From: Chrysogorgia sp. JL179-B06
Lineage: Eukaryota > Cnidaria > Anthozoa > Scleralcyonacea > Chrysogorgiidae
Direction: 5' to 3'
Length of the DNA: 64,000 nt
Assembly: GCA_035772405.1 (NCBI GenBank)
Contig: JAYKKM010000149.1
Span: 5,924,001-5,988,000 of the forward strand
The notes under the pieces are model-generated. The model did no database searches, was not told the origin of the DNA, and saw only the letters and a program-made list of their open reading frames with translations. The position numbers and the translations under genes are program-made. Of the stretch, positions 1 through 13,846 are shown piece after piece (position 1 is the first letter of the stretch; every line of letters begins with the position of its first letter).

Positions 1-99
1 AGATCCAGTACGGAATTTGGTCTGGACCGGCCGCAGTTCTCTTGATCTTTATTAGAGAGTTCCAAACCTGCCATTCTGTAATCTCGGGAATATCCATCT

Positions 100-615
100 T
101 ATAATCGTTAAATACTATTTAAACTTACCATTTCTGAATTTTAATTAAAAAAGTACCAGCAGTAATTACATTAATTTCCGCCATATACCCAAAGTTCAGG
201 AACGAATTCACTAGGCTAAACCACTGAGCTATTACGGCCTTTGCGCTATTTATAATCGTTATATACTATTCAAACTTACCATTTCTGAATTTTAATTAAA
301 AGTAATTACGAGCAGTAACTACATTAATTTCTTCCATATCCGTAAAGTTCAGGAACGAAGTCATTAGCATAAACCACTCAGCTGTTCCACTATTATAAAT
401 CGTTAAATACTACTTAAACTAACCATTTCTGAATTTTTATAATCAAAAGTGGTAATTACATTAATTTCTGCCATATACCGAAAGTTCAGCAACGAAGTCA
501 CTTGCCTAAACCACAGAGCTATCACGCCCTTTATTTGCGCCAATTCAAATCGTTAAATACATTTTAAACTTCTCATTTCTAAATTTGAATAAACAAAAGT
601 ACCAGCAGTAATTAT
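100..615 (-). repeat. Tandem ~145-bp tRNA-like (SINE-type) units
   Basis: Three full units and a fragment follow one another (about 100-249, 250-398, 399-545, 546-615). On the minus strand each carries an A-box-like TAGCTCAGTGG and, downstream, a B-box-like TTCGTTCCTGAAC. This is the promoter layout of a tRNA-derived SINE head. The units differ by substitutions and small indels, so the array is old. A related unit lies at 36001-36180. No cloverleaf with paired acceptor stems can be drawn, so these are not tRNA genes. Confidence 0.6.
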
Positions 616-735
616 ATAAATGGTACATGTGTTCTCTTTGCACCATGATACACATGCATACAAAGTTTCAACTAATTTGATTAAAACGCAAGCCTACTAA
701 AGCATATTATATGAAGACCCAGCGGGGACATTCTT
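598..735 (+). repeat. Repeat segment shared with 36168-36305
   Basis: A stretch of about 135 bp beginning at the ATATAAATGG motif recurs nearly unchanged at 36168-36305. In both places it directly follows the tRNA-like units, so it is probably the body or tail of the same repeat family. No coding potential is seen. Confidence 0.6.
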
Positions 736-799
736 TTTTGGCTTTTTAAGCTTTGCGAGGGTTAGGTCACTTTCCATTTGTTCTCTTTTGACCATGATA

Positions 800-1200
800 C
801 ACTTGTCTTATTCTTACTTAGTCTGACCCCCTCTTTTTTTCTTACTTGGTCTTACACCCAATTATCTCACCATTATTCATTAGTTCTTTTAGGCAGTCCT
901 CGGTCGAGTTTAAACCATCCCAACTTTGCCTGAAATCTGCAAATCGAAACTCCTATTTAACCCAATTTAATTAGCATAAAAATAAGAAAACAAATTCGGA
1001 TAAACAGAAAACACTTTAACACATAGCAATTTGTCTTATTCTTAATTAGTCTGACCCCTTCTGGGTTTTTTTCTTACTTAGTCTGACCCCCTCTTTTTTT
1101 CTTACTTGGTCTTACCCCCAATTATCTCATCCATCATTCATAGTTCTTAGGATAAACACAAAACACTTTAACACACAGCAATTTCACTTTTTTACAATTA
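800..1200 (+). repeat. Imperfect direct duplication (~250-bp period)
   Basis: The pyrimidine-rich motif CTTACTTGGTCTTAC and the following ~45 bp occur at about 838 and 1097. The motif ACACTTTAACACA and flanks occur at about 1010 and 1160. The two blocks are diverged and AT-rich with short T runs. No gene is seen here. Confidence 0.5.
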
Positions 1201-1289
1201 TTTTGTATCATTTTAAATATTTAGGAAGATTCATCACTTTATCACCAACTCGACCTGCAAAATAATGACAATAAAGTATATATGTACTA

Positions 1290-3757
1290 TAAATACGTAT
1301 ACGCAACAAACCCCTCGCCCAATTGCTGTTTGAAACTTACAGTACTTCTTTTAGTTCTAAATTACTTGAATTAGATAATAGCCACTTCATTTGCCAAACT
1401 ACAGTAAATACATTTTCAGTGTACAATTGTATTGTCTGAATTTAATTGTTTCATAGGACATCAAAATAAATCAAACTGTTTAATTTTTGAGTGCAGCAAC
1501 AGAATAGTGGGGGGGTCTACTGCTGTTTCTACCATCAATCACTAAGAAAGAAATTACTTTTATCACAATATTGATGACTCACAAAATAATCAATGCAGTA
1601 TTTTGTATATAGACACCGATAAAGGCTGTTGAAGGAAGAAAGTGAATCTCTATCATACAATGAGTCTCCTTTAAAAAAATGAAATTCGTTCAAATGTCTA
1701 CGGATGGCATGCATATAGTGCAAATGTATAGGGGTCCATTCAAATTAGATTTACTAAGACGTATTAGGGATTCTACTCCAATTGTTGGTGTGGATAGATT
1801 ATATACAGTAAGTTGATAATTCTACCCACATTGGACTACTGTGATGTCGAGCTGGCAGGAATATGGATAACTAAATATTGATGGTCATAATCAGAAGTCT
1901 CTATTCATGTCAGGGAAACTGATCTTTCCTAAGTCGGGACTTGAAACTGATTGGTTAATAGAAATCCCAAGTTTTGTACCTCTTGTATTACAAGCAAGTT
2001 ACATTGTGTAATGCTAGTTAGGAAATTCCATGGCATTTTAACATCATATCTACCAGTAAAGAGCTATTTTCCATGTTTCAATTAATCTGTTCATACATGT
2101 TATAGCACCATTATTTATTGCCTTAATTGACAATATGTGAAGGATATACAACTTTTGAGTTAAAATTGGTTTTTGTAACATTGTACTGTACATTTGTAAC
2201 AACTGTAATTTGTTAGAAAACAAGACCCCCATATATTGATACCAGTGTTAGCATTGAAGGGGCTATCCTGTATAAATATTATTGTATTATTATTATTATT
2301 ATTATTAATACTAATAATAATAATGCATTAACAATAATACTACTAATAATATTGCCTAATGCAGATTGCAGATACCATATTTGCCATATGAACAAAGCAT
2401 ATATATGGCATTGTATACTATAGTATCTAAATTATATCATCGTGCACATATATATTATAACCTATATTCAGAATGCCATGCCTAGTCTGCTTGTCGATAA
2501 TGATCTAGCTAACACACATAGTAGTGTCAACATTCCCAATGTGAACATAATAATAATAAGCTGTATTTTACATTGACAGAATAAGTTGTGACCCACTAGG
2601 CCAGCTAAATACTGTATGTCTAACATGTTCTATAATGGATGGAGTACTGTAAACACAGATTATATATGGAATACATGCCAGTCAGAAACATAATATTCCT
2701 GGTTGAAAATATTATAACCTTCTGATTGCCAGTACGGCCTATAAGGTTACAATGATGCACTGGTTCTAATGATATATGTACTGCCTATGCACAGCAGTTA
2801 CTATATATTTCAGTCATGACTAATGATTGGGTGTGTTAATAACTCACCATCTGAGTCTTGGTAGCTCAATGGTCAAACCATCTCACTGGAAATCAGAAAG
2901 TTATCCGTGTCCGGGACACAGAATAACTTTGCTGAGGATATGAGCTTGCTTGACAATAATGCATGTACTGTATAGTCTGTTTCCCCCCAAGCTCTCCCTT
3001 ATTCACTACAGCAGTGTATATATTAAGTATTAGAACTGACAAGTATACATAGTAATGCTTGTTTATTGATACAAAATTGTAGGCCAGGCCCAGGTCATAT
3101 AAACACAGGAATAGTATGCATGTTTTTTCACCCTAAACTACTGTATATATAGGCTAATTATCAAGAATATAGTATTTATAATTTTAATCAAATAATAAAC
3201 ATACTGTACATGCAATTCCAAAAGTTGTACTACCACTTACTATTCTGCAGAATTATAAAGAACAAATGGTATATATTTTAAACAGGCCATAAGTGCCATT
3301 GTTCTGGCACAAGATGGCACAATGGTCAGTCCAAGCCTGATTTTACACTGCATGGATTTAATTCCAAATGTCAAAATATTATACATATATATATGTTTTG
3401 AAAATTCAAAACATTACACACCTTCAAATTTTCCCAAATCTCTCTGTTAAGTATTTCAAAATGTATCTATTAGATTTCGGAGCTTGGAGCAAATACACAA
3501 TACAGTGTACAATTATTTAAATTACATTAAAATTAGCGAGTCAAGTCAAAAAGTTAAACTATAAAGTGAAGCACTGAACTGAAGGTAATGGCTATTCGTA
3601 CGGTAGCCGTACGACGCTATAGTCTCTTAGAATTCAACGAAATGCTGGTAAATATCACCAAAATCCTAAACGTAACCCTAATCCTAACCAAATTGCTAAC
3701 CCTAACCAAAAAAAAACTATGCAGAAAAGGCAAATTAATTGCTCAACACAGACCGGT
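1290..3757 (+). mobile_element. Family E element, outermost copy, left part
   Basis: This is a non-coding interspersed element that I call family E. It begins with ACGTATACGCAACAA followed by CCCCTCGCCC and ends at the CACAGACCGGTGAGT segment. The same 2.5-kb sequence is seen at 37431-39965 in the same orientation, and reversed in 4270-9140, 26950-30427 and 57590-59995. It contains an (ATT)n run near 2283, two tRNA-like segments in opposite orientation (about 2730 and 2858), and a degenerate TTAGGG-like stretch near 3670. The copy resumes at 9141-9369 and again at 35241-35540 after nested insertions. No long ORF is present, so it is probably non-autonomous. Confidence 0.6.
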
Positions 3758-5200
3758 GAGTATAATCCCCTCGCCCGGCGCGAAGGCCTGAGGGCGAGGG
3801 TGCTAATATCGACCGGTGTTTAGTCCCTCATCACGGATTCCAGGCGTAATGTAGAGTCACTTTCAGTTTCCTTGTATATATATATATATATATATTCAGG
3901 ATCAACGTCGTCGATCATGCGCGGCATTGGAAAATTTGGCCCTGGTAACGAGATATAGACAGAAGCTGATTGGTAGACCTGAGCCTCTGCATTTGAATTA
4001 ATATTTAAATTGCAACCGTCACATGATTGCGAATGCAAAAATTGAAACGGTATTGAAAAAACGTTTTTTTCTGTGGCGAAAGTTTATATATGCTATATGC
4101 CATCATAAAAACCAGCATTCCCTCTCAAAATCATCGGATGCAATACATTATCAGCTGATTTCATATTGTTGATAGTGTTGAAGGACAAGATAATCAAAGA
4201 CAGGCACAAGTAAAAGGTAAATAAATTAGTATTCTCGACAAACATGACTAATATTATATGTACATTGTTACCGACTCACCGGTCTGTGTTGAGCAATTAA
4301 TTTGCCTTTTCTGCATAGTTTTTTGGTTAGGGTTAGCAATTTGGTTAGGATTAGGGTTAGGTTTAGGATTTTGGTGATATTTACCCGCATTTCGTTGAAT
4401 TCTAAGAGACTATAGCGTCCTACGGCTACCGTACGAATAGCCATTACCTTCAGTTCAGTGCTTCACTTTATCGTTTAACTTTTTGACTTGACTCGCTAAT
4501 TTTAATGTAATTTAAATACTTGTACACTGTATTGTGTATTTGCTCCAAGCTCCGAAATCTAATAGACACATTTTAAAATACTTAACAGAGAGATTTGGAA
4601 AAAATTGAAGGTGTGTAATGTTTTGAATGTTTAGAATTTTCGAAACATATATGTATAATATTTTGAGAGTTGGAATTAAATCCATGCAGTTTAAAATATA
4701 TACCATTTGTTCTTTATAATACTACAGAATAGTAAGTGGGAGTACAAATTTTGGAATTGCATGTACAGTATGTTTATTATTTGATTAACATTATAAATAC
4801 TATATGCTTGATAATTACATGTAGCCTATATATACAATAGTTTAGGGTGAAAAAACATGCATAGTATTGCTGTGTTTATATGACCTGGGCCTGGCCGGCC
4901 TACAATTTTGTAGCAATAAACAAGTGTTACTGTATACTTGTCAGTGTTAATATATACACTGCTGTAGTAAATAAGGGAGAGCTCGGGGGGAAACAGACAA
5001 TACAGTACATGGATGATTGTCAATCAAGCTCATATCCTCAGAAAAATTATTTTGTGTCCCGGACAGGGATAACTTTCTGATTTCCAGTGAGATGCTCTGA
5101 CCATTGAGCTACCAAGACTCAGATGGCAAGTGAAGGTTACATTGATCTACTGATTCTATTGATATAACAGCAGTGTATATATTAACACACCCAATCATTA

Positions 5201-6906
<1,706 letters not shown>

Positions 6907-6941
6907 ATATAACCAGGCATGATGAATACCTTTGTTTTTCC

Positions 6942-6944
<3 letters not shown>

Positions 6945-7003
<59 letters not shown>
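6945..7003. repeat. (TA)n microsatellite
   Basis: A pure TA run on the right side of the Penelope foldback. It continues the tract broken by that insertion. Confidence 0.9.
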
Positions 7004-7006
<3 letters not shown>

Positions 7007-7255
7007 GAAAGTATACAATGTGCCCTACCGGCTATCACCATATGGCTTTATGGTAACTGTGGACTTGGGACCCACTATGTACGGCTACACATTGTTGGAT
7101 TGCATTGTGGAGTCACCAGAGTGCTCAAACTGCGAGCAGTGAGCAATGCATAACGCAAACAGTAAACGTCTCATTGAGAGAGACTCTCCGCCCAATCCAT
7201 GAGAGTGCTCAAACCACATGAGCGGTGAGCGTAATATATACATGAAAGTATACAA

Positions 7256-7260
<5 letters not shown>
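7003..7260. mobile_element. ~215-bp insertion flanked by a 21-bp direct repeat within (TA)n
   Basis: The sequence ACATGAAAGTATACAATGTG occurs on both edges (about 7003-7024 and 7239-7260), outside of which TA repeats resume. The interior has two related GAGTGCTCAAAC motifs and is not TA-rich. The flanking copies could be a target-site duplication of a retroposed sequence, or a plain duplication. I do not recognise the insert. Confidence 0.4.

Positions 7261-7330
<70 letters not shown>
7259..7330. repeat. (TA)n microsatellite
   Basis: The last TA tract of the 5203-7330 complex. The family E sequence resumes right after it at GTAACTGCTGTGC. Confidence 0.9.
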
Positions 7331-7332
<2 letters not shown>

Positions 7333-7714
7333 ACTGCTGTGCATAGGCAGTACATATATCATTATATCTAATAGTACATCATTGTAACCGCTCTCCATCT
7401 GAATCTCTATGGCTCAATGGTTACAGGCCATCACTGACAATAAGAAGGTTATACTTTTTTCAACCAGCAATATTATGTTTCTGACAATATGATCTTGACG
7501 TCCATGTTTTGTATACTGGCATGTATTCCATTATAATCTATGTTTACAGTACTCCATCTATAGTACTATAGTACACAATGCCATATATATGCTTTGTTAC
7601 ATGGCAAATATGGTATCTTCAATCTGCATCAGGCGTTATTATTAGTAGTATTATTGTCGATGCATTATTATTATTATTAGTATTATTAATAATAATAATA
7701 ATAATGGAAACTTT

Positions 7715-8059
7715 ATTAAACTTAAATTTAGATTTTACATATACAATTGTAAATCTCGCTTTTTAATGTAATTTACAATCGACTACTTGAATCGATAATA
7801 TCAATACATATAACTATAAAAAACACATAACAGTATACAGCACAACATTAAAATGTAAGTAAGTCGGGATTTGTCCATTTCTTGTTACGGCAGCAGAATA
7901 TATAATATGTTGTTCTGATTGCAATCGTCGTCATTCTTTTTACGCAATATTTTTGGTGAAGTTTGTCAAAACCAAGATCGTTGAGCATTTTTATGAATGT
8001 AGAGCATTCTTTCGCAAAGACACCAATAGAGCTCATTGATAAATTAACAAATTTAACAG

Positions 8060-8062
<3 letters not shown>
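7715..8062 (-). pseudogene. C-terminal scrap of a retrotransposon ORF (tentative LINE)
   Basis: This minus-strand frame ends in a stop at 7848 and reads a Cys- and Lys-rich stretch with FVNLSMSSIGVF, TFIKMLNDLGFD and IRTTYYIFCCRNK. I recognise the pattern as similar to C-terminal tails of repetitive ORFs in cnidarian-like genomes, but I cannot name the clade. It sits exactly in the (ATT)n run of a family E copy, where sister copies have no insert, and its 3' side ends in ATT repeats. That fits a 5'-truncated retrotransposon insertion. There is no start codon and no upstream coding sequence. Confidence 0.4.
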
Positions 8063-8090
<28 letters not shown>

Positions 8091-9140
8091 AATAATAATA
8101 CAATAATATTTATACAGGATAGCCCCTTCAATGCTAACACTGGTATAGTATATGTTTTCTAACAAATTACAGTTGTTACAAATTTCAACACATATTCATA
8201 AATGTACAGTGAGAACAATGTTACAAAAACTAATTTTAACTCAAAAGTTGTATATCCTTCACATATATTTGTCAATTAAGGCAATAGATAATGGTGCGAT
8301 AACATGTATGAACAGATTAACTGAAACATGGAAAATAACTCTATACTGGTAGATATGATGTTAAAATGCCATGGAATTTCCTAACTAACATTACACAATG
8401 TAACTTGCTTCTAAAACAAGAGGTACAAAACTTGGGATTTCTATTAACCAATCAGTTTCAAGTCCCGACTTAGGAAAGATCAGTTTCCCTGACATGCATA
8501 GAGACCTCTGATTATGAACATCAATATTTAGTTATCCATATTCCTGCCAGCTCCACATCACAGTAGTCGAATGTGGGTAGAATTATCAATTAACTTACTG
8601 TATATAATCTATCCACATCAACAATTGGTGTAAGAATCCCTAATACGTCTTAGTAAATCTAATTTGAATGGACCCCTATACATTTGCACTATACCGGTAT
8701 GCATCCGTAGACATTTTAACGCATTTGATTTATTTAAAGGACACTCATTGTATGATAGAGATGCACTTTCTTCCTTCAACAGCCTTTGGTGTCTATATAC
8801 AAAATACTGCATTGATTATTTCGTGAGTCATCAATATTGTGATAAAAGTAATTTCTTTCTTAGTGATTGATGGTAGAAACAGCAGTAGACCCCCACTATT
8901 CTGTTGCTGCACTCAACAATTAAAAAGTTTGGGCTGCATGTATTTATTTTGATGTCCTATGAAACAATTAAATTCAGACAATACAAAGCTGAGAGATATT
9001 GTCCACTGAAAATTTATTTAGTTTGGCAAATGAAGTGGCTATTATCTAATTCAAGTAATTTAGAACTAAAAATATTACTGTACTGTAAGTTTCAAACAGC
9101 AATTGGGCGAGGGGTTGTTTCGTATACGTATTTATAGTAG

Positions 9141-9369
9141 TCCTTTTACCGTTTACTTGTCTTTGTCTTTGATTATCTTGTCCTTCAACACTACAGTTTC
9201 GGCTTGAAATCAGCTGATAATGTCTATAGTAATGTTTGTTAAAAAACAAAACTACATCCGATGATTTTGTGAGGAAATGACTGGTTTTTATGGCAATATA
9301 ACTTTCGCCGCCGGCGAATGGCGGCTTCTTCCGGAAAGCGGTTTGTCGCGCTGGCGTCAATTTAAATTT
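9141..9369 (+). mobile_element. Family E outer copy, continued (middle module)
   Basis: From TAGTCCTTTTACC to CAATTTAAATTTAAA this matches 40008-40240 of the uninterrupted E copy. It is cut at 9369/9370 by family B DNA. The missing continuation, TTACGCCAAATTTAAC, appears at 35238, directly after the last B unit. Confidence 0.6.
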
Positions 9370-11012
9370 AAACAAGACGCCCACTAGGCGTTAACTCGGG
9401 CTACTGTTTAAAGACATTGCAGACAAATTCAGCGATTTGAATTCAATATACACAAATCTATAGTTGTAGGTACAATGTTACATGTAATGATATTGATACA
9501 GCTGTCAGTGCAGGGGTGGTTAAATTTTCCATCATTGCAAACCCATAACACAGTGTTGGCCAACGGCTTTGATTATATGAAGGTGAGTTCGCTCAGTATG
9601 CCAAATGAGCCATCCTGTTTGCTGACCTAATTCAGTTCTAGCCAACAGTGTCATCCTGGCAAGCGAGCCGGCCTGTGCTCAGTAATAACAATTCATCTGG
9701 TCAGTCCGGCAAACAGGTTCAGTTTGAGGAAGCATTAAATCAGTTAACCTTTTTCTCATTGTATAAGGCATAGCAGTAAATCAAACCATTTAGCTGGCAG
9801 TAGCAAGGTGTCATAAGCTATTATAAAATAGTTTAAAGAAATGTAATTCAAAATCTTTATTTCTTTGAAGTTATATAACATTTTGAGCCAGTAAACATAT
9901 TCATAATTTTAGCATATTTATTATTTGAGAGGCATTATAGTTATACATACTAGTGACTAGCTTTCCATGCATGTAGTCAAGGCCAAAATTCAGTTCGAAA
10001 GGTACGTATCTGGCTGTACAGACCTAGTAACAGTTTGCAAATGTGTGCTTGTGAGTCAGTCTGGCAAGTGGGCTAGCCTGCCTCATGTTAAATATCAGGA
10101 CAATTACTGTTTTGCTAATCATGAATGCCAAAAATCAGTTTGAAAGGTGTGTATTTGTGGGGTTGAGGGACAATCGAAAGTACATGGCTGAACAGGCCGT
10201 CACTGGTAAACCAGCACAAAATAACAAACCCTTTTACTCCTTGATCTTGATAGTTGGTATGGGTGTCAGAGATTTATATACTGTGTGTTCATTTGTAAGC
10301 ATTTGTGTATAATAATATGAACAATCGATACAAACTTACTGATAACCCAGAACATGTTGGAGCCCCATTTAAGCTTACAGGTAAAATATCAAGTGAAACA
10401 GGGTTATTCAATGGCAACATTGCAACTTAATAGTATTAATTGGTATATACTATATACATGTATGAAACAATAAACTGTAGCATCGACTTTATTTTGTATA
10501 ACATAACAATAAACAATACAGGCTACAAAGATTATAAAAATATTACAGTTACCTCAGAACAGTTAACATATTTCCATACAGCAATTTCATATGTTGAGTC
10601 TCACATTAAATTCTTAAACATTTAGTAGACAAAAAGCGTATGGAAACAGATAATTTGATCGAGTACACCGTTTTCGAAATCGCAGACGAACCCGTTTCGA
10701 AAGCGATCGGGATTGTGAGCGTATATCAGATCAAGATACTTGCCAGCCACATCAAAGATTTTCAGTGAAGAACACTCGAAGAAAGGTGATAAAATGAGTA
10801 AATCACAATGGCGCATGTATATATGCGCGCAGTTTCGCAGGTCAAAAGCCTGGGTACGAGGTTGATCGGGATGATGCAATAATTGTTTGGGATCACTTGA
10901 CTGCGCATGTGTAGTAATCCCACATTCATAGTCTCGCTCACTATAGTCTACAAATTTAGTCAACAATGATGCAATAATTGCCATTTCGCGACGACGACAA
11001 AATAATAATAAC
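9370..11012 (+). mobile_element. Family B repeat unit, forward
   Basis: Family B units begin with CAAGACGCCCGCTAGGCG and TTAACTCGGGCTAC and end near GCCCGAGTAA. This copy is diverged (GCCCACTAGG at the start). It carries the typical B landmarks: AAACAGGTTCAGTTTGAG, AACCCAGAACAT, and the CAGCCACATCAAAG region near 10744. No long ORF is present. It forms a large inverted repeat with the next B copy (about 11330-12832). Confidence 0.55.
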
Positions 11013-11216
11013 AAGACGCCTGCTCAGGCGTTCACTTGGGCTACTGATTTGGGGGCAAGGCATGCAAGCGAATATGAAGCGAGTTCGGACTTTCGTTTTA
11101 TTGCCAATGAATCGCTGTTGGAAAAGTTTACCGAGACCTGTAAACCTGCAAACCATTGCAAAGATTCTCTCCAAGATGAGAGAAACACAGATGAGAGATC
11201 TTCAGATCAATCATGA
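11013..11216 (+). other. Open frame of 67 codons between inverted B units, not recognised
   Basis: An open frame runs from the AAGACG of a diverged B start and ends at a TGA at 11214-11216. It has no ATG of its own in the obvious start region. Composition is protein-like (ASEYEASSDFRFIANESLLE, then KFTETCKPANHCKDSL) and unlike the flanking AT-rich repeat. The layout FRFIANESLLEKF...NHCK vaguely recalls N-terminal regions of tyrosine-recombinase-type proteins, but this is weak. It may be a captured exon or an internal piece of an autonomous relative of family B. Confidence 0.25.
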
Positions 11217-11329
11217 AGACGGAAAGAACAGCCAAGGACAAACATATTATTACTCGGGCCTCCCCCCCTTGGGGGGAGAGCACGAGTCTTAGAAAGGGCT
11301 CTGTTTATTACTCGGGATAGCCGAGTTTA

Positions 11330-12832
11330 GGTTCCCCGATTTTTTATTTTTTTTTTATTTTGGCAATGTCGCGAGATGGCAATTATTGCATCATTGTTGA
11401 CTAAATTAGTAGACTAGTGAGCGAGACTATGAATGTGGGATTACTACACATGCGCAGTGAAGTTATCCCCAAAACAATTTTGCCCCCCGCAGTCGTTTTC
11501 ATCATCCCGATCAACCTCTTACCCAGGCTTTCCACCTTTGCGAAACTGAAAACACTGCGTATATTTCTGATTTATTTACTCATCTGATCTGACACCTTTC
11601 TTCGAGTGCTCTTCACTGAAAATCTTTGATGTGGCTGGCAAGTATCTTGATCTTATATACGCTCACAATCCAAATCGCTTTTGAAATGGGTTGGTCTACG
11701 ATTTCGAGAACCTGTACTCGATCAAATTATATGTTTCCATTACGCTTTTTGTCTACTAAATGTTTAATAATTTAATATGAGACTCAACATATGAATGCTT
11801 GCATATGAATGCTGTATGGAAATATGTTAACTGTTCTGAGGTAGCTGTAATATTTTTATAAGCTTTGTTGCCTGTATTGTTTATTGTTATGTAATTATAC
11901 AAAATAAAGTCGATGCTACAGTTTATTGTTTCATATTATACCAAGTAGAAGTACTATTATTAAAGTATGCAATGTTGCTATATATCGAATTAATTACCCT
12001 GTTTCACTTGATATTGTACCAGTAAGCTTAAATGGGGCTCCAAAATGTTCTGGGTTATCAGTAAGTTTGTATCGATTGTTCATATTATATGCGAATGCTT
12101 ACAAATGAACGTACAGTATATAAATCTCTGACACTCATTGTTGCCATTGACTTGAGTAACCCTGTTTCACTCGATATTTTACCTGTAAGCTTAAATGGGG
12201 CTCCAAAATGTTCTGGGTTATCAGTAAGTTTGTATCGATTGTTCATACATGTATTATTATACACAAATGCTTACAAATGAACACACAGTATATAAATCTC
12301 TGACACCCATACCAACTATCAAGATCAAGGAGTAAAGAGTTTGTTGTTGTTTGACCTTGCTACTGCCAGCTAAATGCATGGTTTGATTTACTGCCATGCC
12401 TTATACACTGAGAAAAAGATTAACTGATTTAATGCTTGCTCAAACTGAACCTGTTTGCCCATATGAATTATTATTACATGAGCACAGGCCGGCTCGCTTG
12501 CCAGGCTGACCCTGTTGACTAGAACTGGATTAGGTCAGCAAACAGGATGGCTCATTTGGTGGGGCAGACTTCTCAGTAAGCCAGCTTGGATACTGAGCCA
12601 ACTCACCTTCATATAATCAAAGCCATTGGCCAACACTATGTTATGGGTTTGTAATGATGGAAAATTTAACCACCCCTGCACTGACAGCTGTATCATTACA
12701 TGTACCATTGTACCTACAACTATATATTTGTGTATATTGAATTCAAATCACTGAATTTGCCTACAATGTCTTTCAACAAGTCACAACCTCAAGTAGCCCG
12801 AGTTAACGCCTAGCGGGCGTCTTGTTATTATT
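11330..12832 (-). mobile_element. Family B repeat unit, reversed
   Basis: This is a reverse-complement copy of the B unit, ending at 12832 with TAGCGGGCGTCTTG, the complement of the B start. It contains two copies of the ~110-bp internal repeat with AACCCAGAACATTTTGG (near 12050 and 12215 on the opposite strand). With the copy at 9370-11012 it forms a palindrome-like pair of more than 1.4 kb per arm. Confidence 0.55.
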
Positions 12833-13375
12833 ATACTGTGTTGACATTTATCCCGTGAAACTCTGTAATATTAATCATGAAATATTGTGTTTTTGTCCGA
12901 TTTAAATCAATTCTATATCGAAATGATCACTTGAATCTGGCGAATCGAACGCTGTTGGTTTCGTCTACTTAAAATGTGAAGATCAGATGTTATATGAGAA
13001 AATGCGTATTAGCGATTAAAGCGAGACTCGTCTCTAAAATCAAAGGACATGGCTTCAAGATCTATTCGTTGTTTACCCGATGATTTAATGCTCTTATGTC
13101 CATTAAACCGATGTAATTTCGTAACAGATATGTTTCGTATACCTTGCCGTTGTTTTTTATATAAATTTTGACACACGAAGACCTTCAATCGAACAGATAT
13201 TAGAAAAAATAACATTGCCGCGTCGGGTATAATATATCACAACAGCATCAGCATGTTTTATAGTGCCTGTCACTTCATTTATCACTTCATCAATGTTCTT
13301 CATTCTTCCATTTACAGCAATTGAGCAACATATTTCAGTACAATTTAGTAGCACATTTAAACAGTTTGATCGATT
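12833..13375. other. Stretch without recognised features
   Basis: This is non-repetitive within the window. A minus-strand frame at 13157-13378 (73 codons) and an overlapping one at 13009-13215 have no recognisable domain and are too short to call. I see no splice-bounded exon. Confidence 0.4.
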
Positions 13376-13846
13376 CAATAAAACATGTAAACATAGATTT
13401 GATCGAGTCGGAACAACCTGTTTCGAAATCGCTCATCTTTTACTTTTAGTGTAGGTCTACCGCTATCGGTGTCTGCGATTGTAAGTAGTGTGAGCATGTT
13501 TATTATTAATATACTTGCCAGCCACATTCCTTATCAATCTTATCACAAATTTGCTAGAGTCTTGAAGTTGATCAATGGCAATGGCGACCAAAGAAGCGTG
13601 GATGAATATAAGGTCAGCGCTCGTTTTCATCACTGAAACAGTCATGACGTCATGAGAATAAACACTGAAACAGTCATGACGTCATGAGAATAAAGAAAAC
13701 GAAATAAGATCACGTCAGTTTGATAGATGGGAATTAGTTGCATTTTGTTGACCAGAAAAATAAAAATAATAAAAATAAAAAATAATACAGAAGTGCAGCC
13801 CGTTTTAAGACTTGGTGCTACCCCACAGGGGGTAGCCCAAGTAACA
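13376..13846 (+). mobile_element. Right-hand fragment of a diverged family B unit
   Basis: It holds the B landmarks TTTCGAAATCGCTC, TGCGATTGTAAG and CAGCCACATTCC, and ends in CTACCCCACAGGGGGTAGCCC. It resembles 32945-33290 more closely than the tandem B units, so two B subfamilies exist. A 36-bp segment with CAGTCATGACGTCATGAGAA is duplicated at 13640-13690. Confidence 0.5.

Noticed and set aside
3670..3715. CCCTAA-like repeats suggesting a telomere
   Set aside because: Irregular, short and found at the same internal place in every family E copy.
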